From a virus, in the IMG/VR virus record IMGVR_UViG_3300024346_000294, positions 1-32,419 of that record: DNA of 32,419 bases. One strand, written 5' to 3'. Position numbers and translations under genes: made by a program. Position 1 is the stretch's first letter; every line of letters starts with the position of its first letter. This document shows, one piece after another, positions 1-8,553 of this stretch. The notes below the pieces were generated by a model that had not been told where the DNA came from, searched no databases, and saw only the letters and a list, made by a program, of their open reading frames with translations.

Positions 1-1189
1 AACGTACAATAAAGTTTACAGTTAAATCTGGCATTGACTTTATTGGTTGTGGAAGTTTAGCAATTGCAACTAAATCACAATTATCATCGTATAATCCGAT
101 TGTTGTAATCATAGGTGCTAAGAATGAACCAGTAGAATCTACTGAGCCACTTATATCATAGTGTTCAAATCCAGCTTTTTTATTACCAATTGAACCACTA
201 AATCTATAATCTAATATATCGCCTGTTTCTAATGTTGTTAATTTTTTAATATATTTAACACCTGGAGTTGTAGTTGTTTTATAAATTTTACCATCTGAGC
301 CTGATACAAATCCATTTTCTCTTCCAATCTCTACTACTGCCGTTGGATTTTGGGATACATTGAATTCATCATCATTTGCAATTAAAAGATACTCATGCTC
401 ATAAATTGTTTTTGTAGATTTAAATGATAATTCCCAATTTGTATTTAATTTTGCGGCTGCATCTCTAGTTAATACAATCAATCCTTGTGTGTAAAATATG
501 TTACCAATTTTATCACTACCAGCTGCTCCTTCTAAAAATGGTATATTTTCTACAACCATAACACCCGTATTTATATTAAAACTCACTACGTTTAAGTTAT
601 AATTAGTTCCATTGTAAATTATATCAAATGTACCATCTGATAAATCGAATCCAACATATGGTATAGTATGAAATGTTCCAGAATATGCATTTGAAGCTAT
701 ATCTAAAAAATTTAAACTATGTTCTTGTAAATCAATTTTACCAAAAGTAATACTATCTCCACCTGCTCCAATTATATTTCCAAACTTATCATCTATAAAT
801 GATGTAGTTACTCCATTTTTATCAATTAATAAAACAGACCCCTTTTTGATTCCTTCGCCTACATATATTTGTGGAATAGAAATTACTTTAGCCGAACCGC
901 TTAGATATCTATCACGAGTAGATTCTTGTATATTATAATCAGATGATTTATCACCATATCTTACAAATGGATTATCTTCATGTCCATTATAAAATTGAGC
1001 TCTTAGTTGTCCATATAATGAGTTTTTATTAATCGATAATCCACCATCAGTTGTTACACTATTTGATGTATAATTTCCATCTTCAGCTTCCAATAAAGCA
1101 ATTTCAGATGAAGCCTGATTAAAATCCCATTGTTTATAGGCTTTAAATGGACGTATACTAATATCTGATTTTGGTATTCTTTTTAACAT
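1..1189 (-). CDS. Partial phage appendage/structural protein, paralogue of the gene at 1286-2545
   Basis: The reading frame opens with ATG at 1189 (MLKRIPKSDISIRPFKAYKQ) and stays open to the left edge, giving at least 396 residues; the stop lies outside the window. Its C-terminal part contains HEYLLIANDDEFNVSQNPT and then ITTIGLYDDNCDLVAIAK followed by LPQPIKS. These align with HYFVRANNREFNFSNNPT and ITSVGLYDDSNELLAVAK plus TSKPIEKS at the end of the next gene upstream, so the two share a C-terminal module. The N-terminal parts do not look alike. I infer a tail or baseplate appendage component from this homology and from its place at the end of the structural block. The frame is preceded by a terminator and an ATATTTATTA motif, so it may be its own transcription unit. 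Its exact role is unknown. Confidence 0.8.
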   Translation of the reverse strand, partial: MLKRIPKSDISIRPFKAYKQWDFNQASSEIALLEAEDGNYTSNSVTTDGGLSINKNSLYGQLRAQFYNGHEDNPFVRYGDKSSDYNIQESTRDRYLSGSAKVISIPQIYVGEGIKKGSVLLIDKNGVTTSFIDDKFGNIIGAGGDSITFGKIDLQEHSLNFLDIASNAYSGTFHTIPYVGFDLSDGTFDIIYNGTNYNLNVVSFNINTGVMVVENIPFLEGAAGSDKIGNIFYTQGLIVLTRDAAAKLNTNWELSFKSTKTIYEHEYLLIANDDEFNVSQNPTAVVEIGRENGFVSGSDGKIYKTTTTPGVKYIKKLTTLETGDILDYRFSGSIGNKKAGFEHYDISGSVDSTGSFLAPMITTIGLYDDNCDLVAIAKLPQPIKSMPDLTVNFIVR

Positions 1190-1194
1190 ATCAC

Positions 1195-1204
1195 TAATAA
1201 ATAT
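1195..1204 (-). promoter_or_regulatory. Candidate late promoter motif ATATTTATTA
   Basis: The minus strand reads ATATTTATTA five bases before the ATG at 1189 and directly after the terminator at 1211-1241. The same motif precedes five other genes in this window (starts 3177, 8518, 15052, 24976, 31001). Recognition by the gp55-like factor at 19699-20439 is inference. The closeness to the ATG would give a very short or absent leader if this is a -10-type element. Confidence 0.45.
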
Positions 1205-1210
1205 CTTATT

Positions 1211-1241
1211 AAACAAAAACCCAACTTTTTAGGGTTGGGTT
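1211..1241 (-). terminator. Intrinsic terminator after the gene ending at 1286
   Basis: Read on the minus strand, AACCCAAC (1241-1234), an 8-nt loop and GTTGGGTT (1225-1218) form a perfect 8-bp stem, followed by TTTGTTT. It lies 44 nt past the TAG stop of the upstream gene and just before the next start. Stem plus U-rich tail is the standard rho-independent form. Confidence 0.85.
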
Positions 1242-1243
1242 CA

Positions 1244-1265
1244 ATCTATGGTTTTAATCATAGAT
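1244..1265 (-). other. Second small hairpin ahead of the terminator
   Basis: ATCTATG (1244-1250) and CATAGAT (1259-1265) are perfect reverse complements around an 8-nt AT-rich loop. The hairpin sits between the stop codon at 1286 and the terminator at 1211-1241. It has no U-tract of its own. It might stabilise the 3' end of the transcript or protect it from exonucleases; this is inference. Confidence 0.5.
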
Positions 1266-1285
1266 AGTTATTTGGCTATTCTCCT

Positions 1286-2545
1286 CTAAAAATCTAATTT
1301 AACCTTAATTGCCACTTCTTTATCAAATGATTTCTCAATTGGTTTAGAAGTTTTTGCTACTGCTAATAATTCATTAGAATCATCATATAATCCTACACTT
1401 GTAATATACACATGCGGGTCTCTTTCAAATAATGATTGAACAAACTGACCAGTAGAACCGGTTACGAATGTTGGGTTGTTTGAGAAGTTAAATTCTCTAT
1501 TGTTTGCTCTTACAAAATAATGAGATGTTGAAACGTTTTCAGTTCTTCTTACTTGGAAGTCAGCGCCACCTTGTAAAGAACGTAATAACATTACTGAGCC
1601 AGAGTTTGCACTATATGTAGAACCACTTAAAGAAAGGTTATGATAAACACTTTTTTGTGAATCATATGCTGGTGCTAATTTGGTATCAACCGAAGAAGAT
1701 AATGCTGCTGGGTTTAATAAAATGATTCCCATATCTGGATAGAATAAACCCCATCCTTGTCCATTAGATGCCGTTGCACTATTTACTGAAGAAGTAGCTG
1801 CAGTTCCAATGTTTAATGAACCACTAACTAAATTATAAACTCTTCCTGCGGTTGTAACGTTTTCATCAGTTCCACCACTATCATCGATTAACGTAATACT
1901 TCTTAATGAACCAGATAAATCAATTGATATATTACCTGGGTCTAATCTTTCTTTGTATCTAGCTCTATTGATATTGATTGCGTAGAATGATGTCATATCA
2001 GCACCACCTGCCGTTGTACCACTATATATGCTAAAATACGGGTCAGCTGAATCTAATAATACGTTTTTATACTGATTATAAGTTGCTTTTGTTGGAGAAG
2101 TTGAATCATCATTTTGAGCCAATGTTGGTGAACCATATCCGAATGCATCGCCATAAGCAACTGAGAATTGAACCTGAGATGCATCAGATGATGTTAATCC
2201 ATTATAAACATCGATATAGTATTTACCACTTACAGATGTTACTTGTGCAGAAGATGTATATGTTGCGTTTACATCCAATGAACCTGTATCACCACTCCAT
2301 ATTCCAGAAGTTACAATTTCAGTTCTATTAGTTACTTTATCAATAGCTCCGAACTTTTTATAAATACCATTTGTGATGGTAGTTATATCCGAGCTGATTT
2401 GTTCACCTTGACCTAAAAATTGGTTTACGATTCTAACTAATTCGTTAGTATCAACGGGAGTTCCTGCGGTGTTCGCTGCACCGGCTAAGTATTGTGATAA
2501 ATTACTTGCTAATAGGCTTCCTCTATTGTCTCTTATTAATGCCAT
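1286..2545 (-). CDS. Phage appendage/structural protein (419 aa)
   Basis: The start is MALIRDNRGSLLASNLSQYL and the stop is TAG. The chain is rich in Ser, Gly, Thr and Asn with SGS-type stretches, as is common in phage fibre and appendage proteins. No enzyme motif, signal peptide or membrane segment is visible. The last ~90 residues hold HYFVRANNREFNFSNNPT and VGLYDDSNELLAVAK, shared with the partial gene at 1-1189, and the protein ends in IKVKLDF. I recall related C-termini in structural proteins of environmental T4-like phages, but that is memory and not a search. It starts 8 nt after the stop of the 2554-3177 gene, so the two are probably co-transcribed, and a strong terminator follows. 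The precise role (fibre, collar or baseplate decoration) cannot be read from the sequence. Confidence 0.85.
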   Translation of the reverse strand: MALIRDNRGSLLASNLSQYLAGAANTAGTPVDTNELVRIVNQFLGQGEQISSDITTITNGIYKKFGAIDKVTNRTEIVTSGIWSGDTGSLDVNATYTSSAQVTSVSGKYYIDVYNGLTSSDASQVQFSVAYGDAFGYGSPTLAQNDDSTSPTKATYNQYKNVLLDSADPYFSIYSGTTAGGADMTSFYAININRARYKERLDPGNISIDLSGSLRSITLIDDSGGTDENVTTAGRVYNLVSGSLNIGTAATSSVNSATASNGQGWGLFYPDMGIILLNPAALSSSVDTKLAPAYDSQKSVYHNLSLSGSTYSANSGSVMLLRSLQGGADFQVRRTENVSTSHYFVRANNREFNFSNNPTFVTGSTGQFVQSLFERDPHVYITSVGLYDDSNELLAVAKTSKPIEKSFDKEVAIKVKLDF

Positions 2546-2553
2546 AGTTTAAA

Positions 2554-3177
2554 TTATTGAACGTATGTTACGGTTACTGGAATTGTTTGTGAACCACCTG
2601 TTTCGTTACCATAAACAGTTATAGTTGTTCTGATAGTTGAAGTTAAGGATGGGTTTGGAATAAATTTAAATGATAATCCTTTTGCAATTGCTGCAGTTGC
2701 AGATACATCATCTCCGATAAATACAGGCACTGTTCCTACATCAGATGTTACACCTTCTCCCACAATATCACCTGCTGTTTTATTAGAAAGGATAATTGTA
2801 TATCCTAAGCTTCTATTTCCGGCTGGAGATGTTGTTGGTGATAATGAAACTTCACCACTTTTTTGATTTACTGCAATATTAGGAACACCAAATTCTACAA
2901 CCGGAATACGAGTTGTGTTTTTTGGTAAAGTTACTAATTTGTATTTCATTACTTGTGTTTCATCAGGATTAGCTTCTAAAACTGGCATATTTTTAATTGC
3001 CGCATCGTAGTAAGATGACCCTAATGGATGTGCCGGTTCGTATAAAGAGTAATCAATCTCATCATCTGCTAAAGCAAATTGAGTTATGTTTAAACCCTGT
3101 CCAGCTGCCAGTTTTTCTCTACCCTTTTTTGTAAGGATTGCATCGACTGTTAATTCTGTATTACTTAAATATCCCAT
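2554..3177 (-). CDS. Conserved phage structural protein, Ig-like C-terminus (207 aa)
   Basis: The N-terminus has DAILTKKGREKLAAGQGL followed by ITQFALADDEIDY, a block I recognise from uncharacterised structural genes of environmental phages. The C-terminal half (~residues 110-207) alternates short beta-strand-like stretches and ends SQTIPVTVTYVQ, fitting an immunoglobulin-like or other beta-sandwich fold. No catalytic motif or membrane segment is seen. It is followed after 8 nt by the appendage gene at 1286-2545 and preceded by the large 1763-aa gene. A candidate late promoter lies 22 nt before its ATG. A tail or appendage component is likely; a more exact role is not supported. Confidence 0.85.
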   Translation of the reverse strand: MGYLSNTELTVDAILTKKGREKLAAGQGLNITQFALADDEIDYSLYEPAHPLGSSYYDAAIKNMPVLEANPDETQVMKYKLVTLPKNTTRIPVVEFGVPNIAVNQKSGEVSLSPTTSPAGNRSLGYTIILSNKTAGDIVGEGVTSDVGTVPVFIGDDVSATAAIAKGLSFKFIPNPSLTSTIRTTITVYGNETGGSQTIPVTVTYVQ

Positions 3178-3199
3178 AGTGTTGTATTATATCGTTTGT

Positions 3200-3209
3200 T
3201 AATAAATAT
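3200..3209 (-). promoter_or_regulatory. Candidate late promoter motif ATATTTATTA, extended form
   Basis: The minus strand reads ATATTTATTAACAAAC 22 nt before the ATG at 3177 (core at 3200-3209). This 16-nt string is identical to the one upstream of the gene starting at 15052. Such identity in two separate intergenic gaps suggests a functional element, most likely a late promoter read with the phage sigma factor. Confidence 0.6.
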
Positions 3210-3226
3210 AGTTTTTATAAAAATTA

Positions 3227-6200
3227 TTACTCAACTTCTAAAATTGGTTCAGAACTATCTCTACCAGTCTTATTAACTCTTAGAGTATTTGGATTAGATA
3301 CAAATGTTTCAATAGGAGAACTACCATCTAAAGTAGTAGCTGCAGTGTTTTTTGAACCTCTAAAGAAACTATTTTCTAATCCTCTTGTTAAATCCGAAGT
3401 ATTTCTATAATGTGTTGGTAAATATCCGTTTACTTTTGTTACTTCAACTATACTACCCGTTCCAGCGTTTATTACTTTGGAACCGGAATATGGTTGTATA
3501 TTTAATTTCGTTTCATAATAAATAGAAGATGTTATGTGGTATCCACCACGTGGGTCACCTTTTCCATTTATTACTATATTATACGCAACTACATCTCTTT
3601 GTTTTTGTTCTTTAATTAAATCTACTTTAATTCTTTCCTTAACACGTCTACCATTTGTATCAAAGTATGTTCTAATAGCATGTCCATTTTCTGCATATAC
3701 ACCAAATCCTACATTTTCATAATCACTTTGTCCAACAAATGTGTTCGTATCATAAATATCAATCTCCGATAAAATAGTAGCTTCACCCAACCCAGCATCT
3801 ATTGTAACTTCATTTTGAAAAGATTCTGCTATTTGATTTAAATTATCATTTGGATTGATTAAACTATATAATTGATATGATTCTGCAAATGTTTTATCTA
3901 TTGAAGCAGTATATATTATACCATCATATTGATTATTTTCTCCAAATAAATTTTCAGATAAATTACCATCAATAATAGTTTCATATTGTTGATTTTCTGC
4001 TAAAAATATAGTTGTATCAGCAAAATGAATCGATGTTTCTTGTTGATATTCTTCTCCTGATGGTTTTTTATGAGGAACTTTACTTCTTTCCAAAAAGTGT
4101 GGTTCAATTAATAAACCCGTAGTAGCCTTAACTCTCGCTGGTAGCATTTTTTTAATATCATCAAACATTGATTTTTCATATAGTTTGATTAAATTAATAT
4201 ATGCGTAAATATCTCTACCATCAAATCTTTGGAAATAATAATTTCTTAAAGAATCTAATTTTGAATAGTTTGGTTTATAATCATCCGATGGGTCTCCAAT
4301 GTAATCATCTATATTTAATCCACCAAATGATTTTGCAATATCCAAATTCAATTCCTTAGTAGGCGAGAAAAATAATCCCACTCTATTAGAATCAGTTGGC
4401 GATTGGTCGAATGCTTTTTTAGTTGCTCTTTGTTTTACTGATAAATCAACGCCAACACTTCCACTTATTTTTGTTCCATCAAATGTATATTGGTCTTCAA
4501 ATCTAATTTTATTAGTTGAATATCTACTTGCACCGCCATCCGGTACTTCCATTACAATTGTTCTATCAATTGCTTCGAACTGATAAGGATATGATGTTAT
4601 TGGTGTAAATCCACTAGCGCTTACATATAATAGTGGAGAACTATTTAATGAATATAATGGGATTAATGAACCACTTTCATAATCATTACGAGTTTTACCT
4701 GTTTGGAAATAAACGTTGGTATCAATATTAATCATTGATTGCGTTACTGCCAAATTCTTTGGATATTCAAAATCTAAACGGAAATATAAATCCGATGTAG
4801 ATGCCGAAATACTATTACCATTTACCATTTCAGGAAATGAAACGTGTTGATTGAATACATTAGTATCCAATTGCTCACTCCATAAACGGAATTCATCCAA
4901 TGAACCGGAATATTTTTCTCCAACTTTGATTTTACTTCCGTTATTCCAATTTGTATAATTAGATGAAGATACCGAATTACTGAATAAGGTTCTTTCTTTA
5001 TCAGCTTGTCTAATATCTAATTGTAATCCATTAGAGCCACTACTTACAGATATACCAAAGAACTTATCATTGAATATTGGTAATAATGATGATGAAATCG
5101 TATTTATTAAAGTGTTTGAACCTGAATATGTAAATTTAACCTGTCCGTATGTAGAATCGGTTGAGCCACTAAGATATACTCCCCAACTACTTCCTGAAAC
5201 TAATTGGTATTCTCTTGCATATGCTGGCTTTACAAACATTTCAATTGTGTTTGGAACTCTACTTTTATCGGTAATTTTCCAATCCATCTCTAAATAAGAA
5301 CCACTATTCATTTTAAGAGCAGTTGTAACGTTATCCATTACTAATTTACTCTTAGTTTCATTGTTATTTATTTCCGGTCCACCAAATTCTAAAATTGAAA
5401 GATTTGATGCAGGGATACCATAACAACTTAATAAAGCGTATACACCTCTTCTAGTTCCTTTATGTTTTAATAAGTAAGGTAAATTATTTACAATTCTTCT
5501 CCAAACTTCGTATGTTCTTTGTTTAGCTGGATTAGTTTCTTTGGTATTACCATTTGAGTCTAATCCAAATGTATATTCCCATAATTGTTCATCAGCTGCA
5601 AGGTTCTTTGCATCCCAATTAAATGATTTTAATACATCAAATAATAATTTATCAGAAATACCATCTTTTGCTTTATATCCCAATCCTCTACTTTTTTCAA
5701 TAGATTTAGTATGATAATATATGTTATCAAAATGCTGCCCAACCATTGTAAAGAATAATAAATAACTTGCATTATTTTCATCGTTTACAATATATTGTGG
5801 AATATTATTTTTAATAAAATTTGGATTGTTATTATCCCAAACTTCTGCTAATTCTATAATATTATTATACCAAGGAACTACACTGCCCGTATCGGTAGAT
5901 AATAATCTAACACTACCACTATATGGCCAAGTTATAGATGTACTATTATTTGTTGTATATAATGAAGATGATGTGTATAAGAATTTTTCAAATCCATCAA
6001 ATGCATTTACTAATTGATTTTTTTTCAACTCTTGTCTTACTGCTTCTTGTGTAGATGCAATAGAACCACTATGTGCTTGTGATGCATTTGAAGCAGATAT
6101 AGCCGTTTCGTAGGTTTCTATCAATTGTACTTTATATGCAAAATTATCTACTCTTTCTTTTGCTGAACTAAAGTGTACAAAATTATTCCACAAATAAGTT

Positions 6201-8518
6201 GAACCACTTACATACTCTATATTTAATTCATCTGTATTATTCAAAGATGAACTTAAATATGTTGAAACTAATTGATTTGATGTGGTAGACCCACTTAATA
6301 TTAAATTATCTAAAGATTCATAGTTAGTAGATTGCCCACTAACAAAATCAACATCAATATTGAAATTAGGTCCTTTTATAGTAGGACAACTTAAATTATC
6401 TTGTTCGCTTAATACAACCGTTTCAATAAGAGGATTACTCATTAATTTAGTAATCCAAAATGTTGAATTAGATGTTACATTAGCAGGTAGTGGTGAATAT
6501 AATTTTAATATAGTAGATTCTACCACATCACCATCTTTAACAATTTCATTTCCTAAATCATCAGTAGATTTTTTAGATAATGTCCAATCATCCTTTTCCC
6601 AAGATGATATTATAATTTGCTCATCATTTCCAAAATTGGCAAGATGTGTTAAATACTTACTATCTCTTTCAGGTTCTATAAATTTAAGATTTCCAATAAA
6701 AGCATCGTAAATAGATTTTCTAATAATATCTTCATCCAGTCTAATTGTAGGATACGATATATTTGTAATAATAGTATATTCGTTTCCAACTAATTCTTCT
6801 TCGCCACCTCTATTAAATGGTTTAAATATTAATGTTACAGTACTATTACCATTCCATTGAGAAAATCTATCGGCTAATTGCCTTAGGTTTATATTAAAAG
6901 CACCATTGGGTGGTAAATTTTTAAATAATCCAATTCTACTATTATCTTTTGCTAATAATTCTACATCAATAGAACTTACTGCAAATGAATTATATTGTAC
7001 TTCATAATCAATTTGTAAATCAGAAAACGAAGGTACATCTATTGAATCTGGATAAATAATCTGAGTTATTGATGGAAAATCATTTATTGCAATAAAGTTT
7101 ACTAATACTTCAACTCTATCACCCGTTCCAAATAAATCACTAACAGGTACTAAGTATATTTTTTTAGTACCATATTCACTTGCAAAATCTTTATTGAAAA
7201 ATAAACTAATGTACCCTTGATTTGCAGATACTCTTAATGGATTATCAGCGTTTACATATGCGTATACATAATCAGCATTTGTTGTACTAAATGTAACATT
7301 TACGACTTTATCTACATCGGATTCTTTTATTTCCGCATCGTATTTAAAATTAGATACACTTATTTCTGGCTTAGCTACTTTAACATCTTTTTCTAAAATA
7401 GCAGCAACTACAATTCCACCCGATAATTCAGATGATTGTATTTTGAAAAACTGACCTACTTTATTCCAAGAAGAAAAATCAGTTGAATTTCTTTCTCCAT
7501 TACCACGAGATGTGTAATATATAGAACTATATGTGTATCCTTCTGGTAATTCTCCCTTTACTTCTAAATTTACATAACTATTTTTTAATAGTTCAGAATT
7601 TATTACCTTATCATTGGTATTGGCATTTTTTAATAGTATAGTTGAACCATCTACTATATTTAAACTGTTATCAACTATTTCATATTTTAAAGATAATATA
7701 TCTCCTAATTCTGATTGGAAGTTGGAAGCAAATGCTATTTCATACGCAATATTCGTTGGGGGAAGTAGGTCTATTGGATTACCATCACCAACACTTATTG
7801 GTTTAAATTTAAAACGTAAATCAATAACACCACTTGTAGATGGTAAAGAACGTTCAGTACCAATTGTATATCCACCACCTATATTTAACTCATACTCTCT
7901 TACTAAAATATTTTCAGCGTATCTAATATCATTTCTAGTAGGTTCTACGCTAGTTTTGATTCTAGACGTATATTGAAAGTTATAATTCCAATTATAATTG
8001 TTATTGTAACTAAATCCATTATTGTTGTTAAACCCATTGCCAAAATTACTATTATTAAAATATCCGTAATTATAATCGTTAGAATTATATGTTGGGTAAA
8101 AATAATCTTGATAATTTACAGTAGGAGCTGGTTCGTTAAGTGGTTCTTTATATGTTTTTTCTACCGATACAACAAAGTAGTTAGTAGTTGTTTTACCATT
8201 AACGTTAGCTTTATATGTTCTACTACTTCCAAATTGTAATGCCGGTGAAAATATTACATCGCTTGATACACCTATTCCAACATTAACATCATCTTGTAAA
8301 AATTCAGCAGCTTCATCTGATATTAAAGCTATTTTTAATCTATTATTATCAGAATCTAAGTACGATGGTGGTACGAATGTAGGATTTGGTGTTGTAGGTG
8401 GAACGTATGAACTACCACCTCCGCCGCCTCCGCCACCATCTATAAATGACGTATACTCACCATTACCATCGTATGGTCGGTTCATATTCATTTCATCTCT
8501 ATTATTTACTGATTGCAC
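3227..8518 (-). CDS. Very large baseplate/tail-associated structural protein (1763 aa)
   Basis: The N-terminus has an 8-glycine run (residues ~28-35), Pro-rich stretches and an Asn/Tyr/Phe-rich low-complexity segment (~140-185), then several beta-rich Ig-like stretches. Around residues 1005-1050 lies NLPYLLKHKGTRRGVYALLS with CYGIPASNLSILEFGGPE, a motif I recall from large baseplate-region proteins of T4-like environmental phages and from P2 gpI-type tail proteins. It is followed by a LamG/concanavalin-like region (~1060-1230; LKMNSGSYLEMDWKI, GSLDEFRLWSEQL), usual in carbohydrate-binding phage proteins. The chosen start is GTG at 8518; in-frame ATG codons at 8491 and 8485 are equally plausible and remove only 9-11 residues. 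A late-type motif lies at 8532-8541. I infer a host-contact or wedge-periphery role from size, the LamG-like part and its position. Confidence 0.85.
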   Translation of the reverse strand: MQSVNNRDEMNMNRPYDGNGEYTSFIDGGGGGGGGSSYVPPTTPNPTFVPPSYLDSDNNRLKIALISDEAAEFLQDDVNVGIGVSSDVIFSPALQFGSSRTYKANVNGKTTTNYFVVSVEKTYKEPLNEPAPTVNYQDYFYPTYNSNDYNYGYFNNSNFGNGFNNNNGFSYNNNYNWNYNFQYTSRIKTSVEPTRNDIRYAENILVREYELNIGGGYTIGTERSLPSTSGVIDLRFKFKPISVGDGNPIDLLPPTNIAYEIAFASNFQSELGDILSLKYEIVDNSLNIVDGSTILLKNANTNDKVINSELLKNSYVNLEVKGELPEGYTYSSIYYTSRGNGERNSTDFSSWNKVGQFFKIQSSELSGGIVVAAILEKDVKVAKPEISVSNFKYDAEIKESDVDKVVNVTFSTTNADYVYAYVNADNPLRVSANQGYISLFFNKDFASEYGTKKIYLVPVSDLFGTGDRVEVLVNFIAINDFPSITQIIYPDSIDVPSFSDLQIDYEVQYNSFAVSSIDVELLAKDNSRIGLFKNLPPNGAFNINLRQLADRFSQWNGNSTVTLIFKPFNRGGEEELVGNEYTIITNISYPTIRLDEDIIRKSIYDAFIGNLKFIEPERDSKYLTHLANFGNDEQIIISSWEKDDWTLSKKSTDDLGNEIVKDGDVVESTILKLYSPLPANVTSNSTFWITKLMSNPLIETVVLSEQDNLSCPTIKGPNFNIDVDFVSGQSTNYESLDNLILSGSTTSNQLVSTYLSSSLNNTDELNIEYVSGSTYLWNNFVHFSSAKERVDNFAYKVQLIETYETAISASNASQAHSGSIASTQEAVRQELKKNQLVNAFDGFEKFLYTSSSLYTTNNSTSITWPYSGSVRLLSTDTGSVVPWYNNIIELAEVWDNNNPNFIKNNIPQYIVNDENNASYLLFFTMVGQHFDNIYYHTKSIEKSRGLGYKAKDGISDKLLFDVLKSFNWDAKNLAADEQLWEYTFGLDSNGNTKETNPAKQRTYEVWRRIVNNLPYLLKHKGTRRGVYALLSCYGIPASNLSILEFGGPEINNNETKSKLVMDNVTTALKMNSGSYLEMDWKITDKSRVPNTIEMFVKPAYAREYQLVSGSSWGVYLSGSTDSTYGQVKFTYSGSNTLINTISSSLLPIFNDKFFGISVSSGSNGLQLDIRQADKERTLFSNSVSSSNYTNWNNGSKIKVGEKYSGSLDEFRLWSEQLDTNVFNQHVSFPEMVNGNSISASTSDLYFRLDFEYPKNLAVTQSMINIDTNVYFQTGKTRNDYESGSLIPLYSLNSSPLLYVSASGFTPITSYPYQFEAIDRTIVMEVPDGGASRYSTNKIRFEDQYTFDGTKISGSVGVDLSVKQRATKKAFDQSPTDSNRVGLFFSPTKELNLDIAKSFGGLNIDDYIGDPSDDYKPNYSKLDSLRNYYFQRFDGRDIYAYINLIKLYEKSMFDDIKKMLPARVKATTGLLIEPHFLERSKVPHKKPSGEEYQQETSIHFADTTIFLAENQQYETIIDGNLSENLFGENNQYDGIIYTASIDKTFAESYQLYSLINPNDNLNQIAESFQNEVTIDAGLGEATILSEIDIYDTNTFVGQSDYENVGFGVYAENGHAIRTYFDTNGRRVKERIKVDLIKEQKQRDVVAYNIVINGKGDPRGGYHITSSIYYETKLNIQPYSGSKVINAGTGSIVEVTKVNGYLPTHYRNTSDLTRGLENSFFRGSKNTAATTLDGSSPIETFVSNPNTLRVNKTGRDSSEPILEVE
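8412..8434. repeat. Gly-coding GGN repeat, copy 1 of a 23-bp identical pair
   Basis: This CCN/GGN trinucleotide tract encodes the poly-Gly near the N-terminus of the 1763-aa protein. The 23 bp are identical to 8645-8667 in the neighbouring gene. It is strikingly G+C-rich against the surrounding AT-rich sequence and may be prone to slippage or recombination. Confidence 0.8.
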
Positions 8519-8531
8519 GTGTGTCTTTTAG

Positions 8532-8541
8532 TTATAAATAT
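8532..8541 (-). promoter_or_regulatory. Candidate late promoter motif ATATTTATAA
   Basis: The minus strand reads ATATTTATAA in the 35-nt gap between the stop at 8554 and the start of the 1763-aa gene. It is 13 nt before the GTG at 8518 and 40 nt before the alternative ATG at 8491. It matches the motif upstream of five other genes here. Confidence 0.45.
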
Positions 8542-8553
8542 TTTAATATTATT

